Source: Arabidopsis thaliana (Eukaryota > Streptophyta > Magnoliopsida > Brassicales > Brassicaceae). From it: DNA of 64,000 nucleotides. Made by a program: the position numbers and the translations under genes. This document shows, piece after piece, positions 1 to 9,078 of the stretch. How positions within the stretch are numbered: position 1 is the first letter of the stretch; every line of letters starts with the position of its first letter. The stretch lies in assembly GCF_000001735.4 (NCBI RefSeq), contig NC_003074.8, positions 2,294,101-2,358,100 of the forward strand. The letters are read 5' to 3'. The notes beneath the pieces were generated by a model, which was not told the DNA's origin, searched no databases, and saw nothing but the letters and a program-made list of their open reading frames with translations.

Positions 1-1019
1 AACATCAAATCCAGCAGATCCAGGACTCCAAATCATTTCATCAGTTGAGAGTTTGATGAGATTGTCGGTAGCTACAACTAACTTTCCCTCGCCGATCTTG
101 AGTTCATTCTGATTGGCATAGCCTAAGAGGTACACCACACTCCCTAGATCCAGGTTTGGTTTGGAACATGTCTTCAGGTAATGTGGTTGTTGTTGAAGTT
201 GGCTCTGGGAACTTGAGTCTCCATCAACAAGGTCTAAGCCAACAATAGTGAGATCAATAACTGAACTCGTAATGAAAAACCTGCAAATGACACCATATAA
301 AGATAACACTCATTTTCTGATAGCTAAAGAACAGAAAACACCATCATTGACCAAACAAATCCACAATTCAGATTGGTTCTTATTATGTTTGATGCAATCA
401 AGACGTTTCCATTTTGGGAAATATCTGAACAAATGAATTTTCATGTTCCAATAATCACAAAATGATATATCAATGTTTTGGTTTAAAGTTTATGAAATTA
501 AAATGAAAACTTACCAAATTCAGCTACAGATCCAGAATCATTACCATATAACATAAGTACAGTATAAAGCTCTTTTCTTTTAAGTTCTTTTGGTTTGACG
601 AAAAGATATGGATTCATTTTTGAAAATTTGAACAAGAGCCAATTTTTTTGATGGCATTGCATCAAAATTTACCAGGATCGTGCAACCGACAACACAGGAA
701 AATGAAAAATCAAATTTTGAATCAAACTCAAGAGAGAGTAAAGAGAGAGGTGGGACCTGTGAGGGAAGAGAGCAGCAGCGACACCGTTCTGAAGGCGGAC
801 CTCGGCGGTTTCGGTGGCGGAGATGGAAGGAAGATTGAGGTGAGTGGTCAGAAGAAGATTCCGGTGAATGAGGAATCCAGTTCCAGAAGTAACACCATTT
901 GGTCCGGAGACAGAGATTCGAGCCATCGCCGGAGCTTTGCCGGTAAAAATGGAACCTTTCATCTTCTCGCTTTTGCCAACTCCTTTACAAAAGCACCATG
1001 AGTCCAATATCACTCCCAT
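1..1019 (-). CDS. Trypsin-like serine-protease-fold protein (partial, C-terminus outside the window)
   Basis: Two exons are visible: 757-1019 and 280 down to the left edge, joined across a GT..AG intron at 281-756. The join keeps the frame and gives 181 residues before the window ends. Motifs resembling a trypsin-2 fold are TSGTGFL then LLLTTHLNLP (candidate catalytic His60), VIDLTIVGLD (candidate Asp97 or Asp104) and PGSAGFDV (candidate Ser176). The last replaces the usual GDSGGP-like signature, so activity is doubtful. There is no obvious signal peptide. The ATG at 1019 is the first in-frame start after a pyrimidine-rich leader. The family is inferred from spacing of motifs only, and I do not recognise a named gene. 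By position it should be the neighbour preceding At3g07220. Confidence 0.6.
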
Positions 1020-2223
1020 TGTCTCTCTATCTCTTGATTATGCTCTCAGATGGGTTTTGTGTCAAATTCCCTAATTTGGCAATCTGGGTTTTGGAGGAGA
1101 GTGTTTTGGATCTGAAAAGGATGGGAATTTAGGAGAGAAGTGTGAATTGGATGCGAGTTAGTAATAATGGGATTAGGGAGACACAACACATGTATGTGTC
1201 TGTGTCTGTTTGTGCTGTAAAAACATCAACTTTCTCCGGATTTGGTCTCGATGAAGACCCAAGAATGGGAGAAAACTCGAGAAGAGGTAAGTGAGAGAGA
1301 AACAAGAGACAGGGGAATCGTGAAATGAGTAAAGAGATGTGCTTCTTTAAGGAGCTAGCTGGGGACTTCTTCTTCTTCTTTTATCACTTTTATTTTTTTC
1401 TTTAATTCAAAAGAAAATGTATAAAGATTGGGGGAAATGTTTTCTTTATTTGGTTTAAGTGTGTCATTTTGTAAGAAGAAGCAAACAGAGGAAAAGTCTA
1501 GAGTGACAGAGAGGATCTTTGTACATGTGATGAACATGGATGGACTTTTTGCTTATTATGATTAGTGTTTTTTGCTTAACGTTTTCTTTGCTTGTCGATT
1601 TGTCTAATCATGGTTTCATTAACTTATATCTCTCTTTGTTATCAAATAGATTTGGTCATTTAACCAAATTGTAATGTATATGATTACCAGTTTTAACCAT
1701 CTCGGCAAAAATGTAAAATTAAAACGACATTTCCATTTCAGAAATCTAGCTTATAATAAACTTGGAATAGTTACATGTTGTTAGATTGGTTCAGTTATGG
1801 TTGCAAGTCAATTTATTATCACTTATCAGCATTCAAGTCCAACTTTTTACTTCAAAACAAACAAAACTAGAAAATCCAATTCAATCAATTTTATTGGAGC
1901 ATTTAAGTTAATCTCAAGTAGTTTAAACTTGAAAGAGTTGGATTCACAACTTATTGTATACACGAGAAAAAATGTAACAAACGATATTCCAAAAAAAAAA
2001 GTCAATTAAAGTGAACTTATCAGAATAACATTGTTCTTCATCATGTTTAAAACCCCAAAACAAAATCCAATTGCAAACACCGGTTTCTCAATGTACATCT
2101 CTCAAAAAAACATAGTAAACGACTGTACATAATGAAAATGGGAACTCTTTCTATGAACCATCGAAGACTCCAAGTATTCTATTACACTGGTTAGGGAGTT
2201 GAAAAGAAGTAAACCATAATGTG
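1020..2223. other. Intergenic: 5' flank of the protease-like gene and AT-rich DNA
   Basis: Positions 1020-1330 read as promoter and leader of the minus-strand protease-like gene. A TGTGTCTGTGTCTG-type stretch lies near 1195-1212. From 1340 to 2223 there is only AT-rich DNA; the open frames there are short, unconserved in appearance and lack splice support. Confidence 0.5.
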
Positions 2224-2710
2224 TCAAATCCGATCCAACATCAATTCCGTTAGCGCTTAAGAAGTCTTTTTGCATCTGCAATATCCTGCAATATAACAAT
2301 AGCACCAAAACAAACTAGTACATAATCAACATTAACAACAGCTAGGAGCAAAAGCACTAGTCAAGAACTTAATTTAACCTTAATTAACAATTCGAGTTAA
2401 CAAAGAAAGAAAAGAGTACTGAAAGTACCCGCTGCAGAAAAACTGCTTCTTTAGGAGAGGTAGGGAACTGCACTAAACCGATTCCAACAATTAATAGCAA
2501 AGGACACTACAACGTATATAGGTAGCTGGTGCAAAGATATACATTATTAATATTGACTAACTGAGAATAGCAATAAGCAAAAATGAGCACAACAGACTCA
2601 TTACTAACCAACTATGTTTGGCTACGAGCCATAATTGCAGCCTGCAAGAGAGCAAACTAAAAGGCAGAGACAGCTACCAGCAGGCTCAAAATCTTGACCA
2701 CATGCTTCAT
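2224..2710 (-). pseudogene. Degenerate DPM3-like copy (dolichol-phosphate mannose synthase subunit 3)
   Basis: Read on the minus strand from the ATG at 2710, the sequence follows the layout of DPM3, a small two-helix ER membrane protein that anchors the catalytic DPM1 subunit. It gives MKHVVKILSLLVAVSAF, then LLQAAIMARSQT, then LPIY, then VGIGLVQFPTSPKEAVFLQR. An intron at 2286-2428 (GT..AG) follows, then DIADAK and DFLSANGIDVGSD. Damage is clear. TAG stands where Trp is expected after SAF and again after RSQT. The hydrophobic middle is shortened and scrambled. One extra A after DIADAK shifts the frame. The retained intron argues for a DNA-level duplicate rather than a processed retrocopy. 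Family assignment rests on recognition of the motif order. The intact parental gene is not in this window. Confidence 0.72.
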
Positions 2711-3867
2711 TGTCCTTGAAACAAAGTTTATGTAAGATTTGAGTATTGACAATATACCAGAAAAGAGGACTACACTAATGCATTTTCCGATTTCTTGCAT
2801 ATTTGGAGCTGACCATGAACGGGTGCCATTAAAGGATATCTATAGAAGTGAATTCCTTCAAATAACAAATTGCCAATTCTAAATCCATTACGCATAATTT
2901 CCACACATCTTAAGCAACTTATGTCCAGACCAGAATCTAGCATAGTCATGATAACTAAAAGAACAGTAAAATGCAACCCAAACCATCAAAATGGGAAAGG
3001 AAAAAAAAACGACTTTTCACATTTTCTTGGATCTCATAATACAAGCGGTCAGGAGCTCAAAGCCCTTTAAGCATAATTTGTAGAACCTGAATCTTAAAAA
3101 AAAAAAGAAACACAAATACATGATTTCCCACCGTTCCTCAGGATTTTAAACATTCTATAGTCAGATCCTCAGGAAATCAAAGCCATTACACAACACATTT
3201 CAGAACATTATAGGCTAAATGATTTGAAAACTTGAATCCTAAAATTCATTAAGCTGCCCCAAAACCAAGCTTCTACTAACAAAACAAACTACAATTAACC
3301 ATCCGAATCAAACCATGCACCCAAAACTCGAATTGAAATTTGATATATCTAACAATGATTGAGCTGCCATCAGAATGAATTATTAGAAAATAATTTTGTC
3401 ACGGTTCCTTCAGACCAGAGTAAACTCCAATCATCCGAAACTCAAAACCCTTGCGCAAAATTTTCAATCATCATTTGGCAACTTATTCAATCAAACCAAC
3501 AACGAAAATAAACAAAAGGTTACATAAAACTAACCAAGCCTATGTTCTAAAGCAAACGAAATCAAAAAATTCAAACAATCAATAAGATGCTCCACTATTT
3601 GCGGGAGAGATGGAACCTTTAAGCTCACAGATCTCGCCGCCATTCTCAATGTTTCTTCGGCTGTTTTAAATAGTTGTGTCATTAGGGTTTTTATTCAGGT
3701 CTTAAAATCATGGGTATAATCGTCAATTTCACAAAATAAGCCTTTGTCCTGGATAAGCTAAACCAGTTTCCAAACAAATCTTGCTTCGATTCACAAATTA
3801 TTACGATTGCAATCCCTAATTTGGAAGTCCCGGTTCCTCTTTCGATCAAATCGGAGAATTTCACGGC
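2711..3867. other. Intergenic and bidirectional-type promoter region of the first FHA gene
   Basis: Mostly AT-rich. A 37-codon minus-strand frame starts at 3643 (MAARSVSLKVPSLPQ) and ends at TAG near 3533. It could be a first exon or leader of a minus-strand transcript, but no downstream exon could be joined to it. An AGGGTTTTT telo-box-like element lies at about 3686. The stretch from about 3710 to 3867 resembles the flank before the second FHA gene (about 15452-15603), for example ATGGGTATAAT followed by TTTCCAAACA in both. Confidence 0.45.
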
Positions 3868-5307
3868 ATGGCTACGGCTGTTGGTGGCGGAAGCGATGTG
3901 GAGGTTGGATTTGCGAAGCTTCAAGGTGAGGATTTCGAGTACTATATGCAGTCTTACTCCATTATACTCGGCCGGAATTCTAAGAAAGCCACCGTCGACG
4001 TTGATCTCTCATCCCTCGGCGGTGGGATGAACATCTCGCGCAACCACGCTCGGATCTTCTATGACTTCACTAGACGACGCTTCTCTCTCGAGGTCCTTGG
4101 CAAAAATGGCTGCCTCGTTGAAGGTGTTCTTCATCTCCCTGGGAATCCTAACGTCAAGCTCGATTCACAAGACCTTTTGCAGATCGGAGACAAAGAGTTC
4201 TACTTTCTCCTACCGGTTCGGAGCATCTTAGGCGGGCCGTTGGGACCTAGGCACCACGTCTCTGGGCAAACAAGTGTTGTTCCATACCATAATTATCAGT
4301 CGGGTCCAGGTTCTGGGTCGGGTAAGAAGGGCGTCAGGAGTAGAGAGTTGTATGAGTACGATGATGAAGATGATGATGACGACGACGATGAGGAGGACGA
4401 TATGAGAGGAAGTGGAAAGAAAACAAGGAGAGATGGACATGAAGTAGTATATGCTTCCGGAGGTAAAACCAGATTGCTCATGATTGTTTGAGTTTTCATT
4501 GTGCAACTAGATATGTTTCAGATTATGATGCTTACTTGATCACATCAGGCTTGTTTCTTTAGACTTTGATTGTGGTGGTTGCTGATTGAACCTTGTTAGA
4601 CTTGGATTGAATTTGAATGCTAGTGACACCACGACATTGTATCTGCTTCATTTGTGCAGAGAAGAAGAGAGAGGGAAGATCAAAGGTAGATCGTGAAGCT
4701 GATGATCAACAATTTTTGCAGCTGGAGGAAAAAGATGTTGTATCGTCTGTTGCCACTGTGCTTTCCGATTTGTGTGGTCCGGGAGAGTGGATGCCTATGG
4801 AAAAACTTCATTCGGTGGTTAGTTTTTATGAGAAAGTTCCTTGCCTTTTTCTAATACAGAATGTAGTACGAGTAATCAATTGAAACAAGACTTGTATAAT
4901 GTCAAGGTGATAATTAGTGTGAAGCTAGGTCCTTAATTAGTTTTCCAATGGAAACGCGCTACGCTACTTATATGTGTCTAAGTCTAGAAAGTATGTCAGT
5001 TACTCCATAGATTTTGAATGACTAGTGTAGTCTGACTATGAACTTCTTTGTGATTCAATATGATGGCTAATGCATGGTAGTGGTTGGTCTGTGACAGATA
5101 TTAAAGGAGTATGGAAACGTATGGCATCACAGTCGAGTAAGAAGATACCTATCACAAGAAGACTGGGCTATCCCTGAAGCAAAAGGTAAACCATGGTACG
5201 GTTTGCTGATGCTGCTGAGAAAATACCCGGAGCATTTCGTCATCAACACGAGATCAAAGGGAAGAGTTACCCTTGAATTCGTTTCCCTCGTTACCCTACT
5301 CTCATGA
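3868..5307 (+). CDS. FHA2: Forkhead-associated (FHA) domain protein, full-length copy
   Basis: Three exons, 3868-4462, 4660-4817 and 5098-5307, total 963 nt (320 aa) with all junctions in frame. The FHA phosphopeptide-binding domain occupies about residues 30-115: YSIILGRNSKK carries the GR signature, ISRNHARIFYDF the SxxH signature, and LGKNGCLVEG the NG signature. A Gly/Ser linker, an Asp/Glu tract (about residues 165-180) and a Lys/Arg-rich stretch follow, consistent with a nuclear protein. Exon 3 encodes a conserved helical segment (HHSRVRRYLSQEDWAIPEAK ... RKYPEHFVIN) resembling a winged-helix-like module. Length and position match what I recall for At3g07220 (FHA2, related to tobacco NtFHA1, linked to stamen development). 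A second, damaged copy lies at 15604-16530. Confidence 0.9.
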
Positions 5308-5819
5308 GAACTTTACCTTAGTGACTCGGATTAAGATTTAAGAAGCTTTTCTCTCTTTTCTTTGTTTCATATGTAAAATATTTTGGCATTGATTAGTAAC
5401 ACGCTGTGTCGTTTTTCTGCACCCAAAAACGCCAACTTCTTGGTCCTTGCAGTTGAGAGATTTTGATTTTCTTTTTCTTGATTCTTATTTTTGATAAACC
5501 CATCGAGATTTTTCTTTCATCAAAGGGCAAAAAATTCGTGCCAATTCAGAAATCGTTATGTTCGGTGGATTTGGGCCATAAAAAGAGAAAAGGCCGAAAC
5601 AGAGAATGATCCAAAGTGGCTCAAGTACGTATCCAGACAATATAAAAAGGTTGGAATGTGCAAACTTAGGGTTATACTCGTATCTTGTAGCAGCCACTAA
5701 AGCAAAATTCTGAGATCGAAAAAGCTATATAAAAAAAAAAAACTGCTTCCGTTTCATCGATTTTGTCCAGATCTTCCCCTTCTTCCGGTAATCGAAGCTT
5801 ACGAGATAGTTGAGTGAAG

Positions 5820-6083
5820 ATGATCTATGATGTGAACTCTGGTCTATTCAGATCCTTCCTGAGCCAGAAGGGTAGCTCGTCCGACAAAAGGTACAAAATC
5901 TTGTCTTGTCTGATCCAAATATGAGATTATCTCGATGTTGTTCCCAGATCTATCTATTGATGTGTCATTCTTCTCATCTTCTTAATTCTCATCATCTTTT
6001 TATGTTTAATCAGGAAAATGGAAGATAAGCCAAGAGAACAGAAGCCCAAAGCCAGCGACAACAAACCTGTTATGAATGAATGA
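5820..6083 (+). CDS. Wound-responsive-family small protein, 46 aa
   Basis: Two short exons, 5820-5890 and 6014-6083, are joined across a GT..AG intron with a split AG|G codon. They give 46 residues: MIYDVNSGLFRSFLSQKGSS at the N-terminus, then a Lys/Glu/Pro-rich hydrophilic tail ending PVMNE. No signal peptide or membrane segment is present. The sequence matches the very small wound-responsive-related proteins of plants (position of At3g07230). Biochemical function is unknown and the tail looks disordered. Its 3' end faces the converging minus-strand NTF2/RRM gene whose stop is at 6479, leaving about 400 bp for both 3' UTRs. It is easily missed because neither exon reaches 30 codons. Confidence 0.85.
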
Positions 6084-6478
6084 GAACAGATTACATCTTC
6101 TTGTAATTTCTCTTTACCTATTTCAGTTGTAAGGATCATTTTAATGAATTAAGTTTCTTTCCTATGGAATTGTCATTTGCCAATTGGCTTTGGGTTATTT
6201 ATCTTCTGAGATTGGTGGCCAGAGTCAAAAAATCCCAAAATTCGCATAAAAATCTTAACAAACATCCCATTCATTGATTCCTTTCGTAAGTTCTTCTATT
6301 GATCATAACGAGTGTCTGATTGCCGAAATCCAAAACACCTTAAAGAAAAGCTTCACAATGAATCCAAATATCTCTCAACGCTGTTGTCACTACCAATAAC
6401 CAAAACTGAACAGTCAGTTGGTAAAACCCATAATTTGTCTATGTAAATTGCAGGCTACATCTACAAAACTGGTCATGT

Positions 6479-8339
6479 TCAGTTCTGATTCTGCACTCGC
6501 TGATCAAGCTTCTTCTTCACTTTAAGTTTTCGCCGACCAATCAACAGAGGAGACGCCTGAATAAGATTCATGCCAGGCAGCATTATCAATAACACTTGTG
6601 GCTTCAAGAGATCAAAGTGAATCCCAACTAAGAGACAGAGCAATAAGTATAAATAAGGTCCAGGTCCAAAGCACGTACATTTACTGCTCTCTCGGCAGCA
6701 GCTGCATGCACAAACTTCACATTACCAAACCAATTGCCCTACCAGTTTCATACAAGTACACAAATCAGTGTTTCCATTAATAAGAAAAATTGCTTGTTTT
6801 ATTAGATTACTTAATTACACTTACCACACCACGGTTAGAAACTTGAACTCCTCCTCTTTTGATTGGTCCAAACTGCTTAAATGCGTTCTCTACCCAGTCA
6901 GTGGTTACATTTGGAGGAAGGTTTTTAACGTGAACTGCAGCATATAACGCTGATACAAACAACAACAAAAATGTTAAATACAGTGATTCATCTATCTGCA
7001 GCTCACAAAAACAAATCATAAGTATTTCTTTTACCTCGAGGCTCTTGATTATTCTCATTTCCACCCTTATTACCATAATCTTTTGTTACGCTCATTCCCT
7101 CGCTTCTGTATATGATTCCTGGTCCAGTGGATGGAGTATCCCAGTATCCTGATTCTCAACCAAACAAAACCGGAGCCTTGAGCACAATTCTTTGACAAAT
7201 TAACAGAGACTATTATTTACTAATACTCCCACAAACTCACGTATATAGTCAGGTCGCTTCTTCTCCACGTAAACGCTACGCAAATCAATCGTTACAGGAG
7301 AAGCCTGCATAAGATTCATGCCAACATTATCAAAACCAATCAGACAGTTCTGAAATTGAACCCCCAAGTAGTCAGTCCGACCAAATGCTAGCGTTTACCT
7401 TTATTGCTCTCTGGGCGGCATTTTCTTCCTTAAACTCCACGAAGCCATAAGAAAAGCTCTACCAGTTTCATGAACACAATTTAGTGTTTTTGTTAACGAA
7501 GCTTGTTAGTATCTAGATTAGTTAACATTTACCCTTTTGTTTCTAACTTCAACTCCACCTCTTCTGATTTCTCCAAACTGCTTGAATGCATTCTCAACCA
7601 AGGCAATGGTTGCATTTAGAGGAAGATTTTTAACGCAAATTGCGGCTACACAGAAAGTTATAGAGCAATGTATAAATAAACAAATGGGATAGTGAACGAC
7701 ACATTTCCTTGCGAGCAAAATATGGAGGCTCCACTATTACTCACCATTATTAGCAGGAGGAATGGTTGCATTAGCCTCGGGTATGCCAACAAACTTGAAC
7801 ATGTCAGTCGAAACAAAGAGGCCTTTTTCTTGGGGAGCAAAAGTGAAGTTTTGTGTGAAGTTCCTTGCAGGCCTCTCGTTGAAAGTGAAGTAGCCATCAA
7901 CAGCAACGCGAATACCCTTGTCATGAGAGTCTTGGGACATGACACTGGTTACCTCAACCGAATCAAAACCACCAGGAGATAGCATATCAAGATCCTCGAT
8001 TATATCCTGCTCCAAGATTAGGAATCAGTAACAGACCAATGTTACTTAATGAACGACTCAGTCAAGAAAATTGTCTAACCGGTAGGGTAGAGGAACGCAT
8101 CGTTCCATCAAGTCCAGGCCGTGTAATCTTACTGACATCTTTATAGTAGCCAGGGAGAATCTCCGGGGAGTTTTGCAAGTTGTTATAGTAGTGCTCTGCA
8201 AATCCGTCCCCAATCTATACGTTTTATGGAGAGAGTTGCAAATTTACAATCACTGAAAAATGAAATCCGATGGAACAGAGCATACAATTGTTTGGATTGT
8301 ATATACCGCTTTAGCAGAAGGTCGTGCAGGAGGATGCAT
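6479..8339 (-). CDS. NTF2-domain plus two-RRM protein (G3BP-like), shorter tandem copy
   Basis: Ten exons on the minus strand: 8307-8339, 8080-8214, 7745-8006, 7533-7645, 7399-7458, 7241-7304, 7035-7148, 6825-6949, 6679-6738 and 6479-6556. They sum to 1044 nt (347 aa), all in frame with GT..AG borders. Residues 1-143 form an NTF2-like domain (GDGFAEHYYNNLQNSPE, then GLDGTMR, then VDGYFTFNERPARNFTQNF). RRM1 is about residues 144-222, with RNP2 AICVKNLPL and RNP1 FSYGFVEF. A short linker precedes RRM2 at about 261-347, with RNP2 AVHVKNLPP and a weak RNP1 NWFGNVKF. NTF2+RRM is the architecture of plant G3BP-like RNA-binding and stress-granule proteins, but those normally have one RRM. It is a tandem duplicate of the gene at 9079-12371. 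My recollection is that annotation may treat the two as one locus (At3g07250). Confidence 0.82.
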
Positions 8340-9078
8340 TGGTTCAGAGAGCTAAGCAATGCCCTGAATCTAAAGATCAAAATTCCAAACTCAAGATCCT
8401 TAAATCTAGCCAAGTACATAAGCATATAACCAAAGAATGCAGTCTTGAACAAAATAAATGGGCTACGTGTTAAGAATATCATGGAAGAAGCAAAGATTTT
8501 GCCTTTACGTTTAACTCGAAAAACCCCATTGCTGATCTAATCCCCAAACCAAAGATAAACCAAAACCGTGGAAAGAAGACTCACCTGAAATCGTAGCGAG
8601 AGAGAGAGGTTTGTGGTAGGGAAGAAAACCCTATTGAATATGAATATCTCCGAGGTCTGCGACACCACCTTCAATGGTGGTTTTGAGGGTTTATTCGCGA
8701 CAAGGAAGAAGCAGGTCAGAGACGAAGAGCGTGAGAGAAAAGTGCTGACACTCGCAGAGAGTCCTATTTATGCAATTTCGTAAGCTTTACATATTTACAT
8801 TTGTTGCCACTGAGTAGCGCGCTAAAACGGGTCTACGTCTAACCGTTGACCGTTTTATTTTCAAGGAATAGTTACGTTGTTGGTTGGTTATATATTTATG
8901 TGATAGTATATTTATGCTCACATGAATTTATCTCCTTTAAATGTCACACATCCAGATTTTCAGAACTTGTTTGGGCATTGATGCCACACTTTAAGAACCA
9001 ATATCTCTGGCTCTCTGCGTGTTCTTTTATCACAAATCAATGATTCTATCATTACAATTACATGGGAGCTAGTCAAAA
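8340..9078 (-). promoter_or_regulatory. Leader and promoter of the shorter NTF2/RRM gene
   Basis: On the minus strand, a TATA-like ATAAATAG lies at 8764-8771, about 120 bp above a probable 5' UTR intron donor (CAG|GTGAGT near 8584). That intron would run to an AG at about 8366, just above the ATG. The block from 8764 to about 8810 (TATTTATGCAATTTC, then ATTTACATTTGTTGCCACT) is repeated before the longer gene at 12806-12853. The duplication therefore carried its promoter with it. Confidence 0.55.

Noticed and set aside
500-600. Possible middle exon of the protease-like gene ending at a strong TTTG|GTAAGT donor (minus strand).
   Set aside because: Joining 757 directly to 280 restores a smooth LFPHR-FFITSSV sequence in frame, and no matching acceptor fits this segment.
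3533-3643. 37-codon minus-strand frame starting MAARSVSLKVPSLPQ.
   Set aside because: No downstream exon could be joined and the frame closes quickly; kept only as a note in the intergenic entry.
4228-4506. Minus-strand frames with Ser/Ile/Val runs opposite the FHA acidic tract.
   Set aside because: They are the reverse reading of the Asp/Glu repeat, not genes.
5491-5700. Plus-strand 69-codon frame between the FHA gene and the 46-aa gene.
   Set aside because: It overlaps an equal minus-strand frame, has no domain and sits in the promoter of the small gene.
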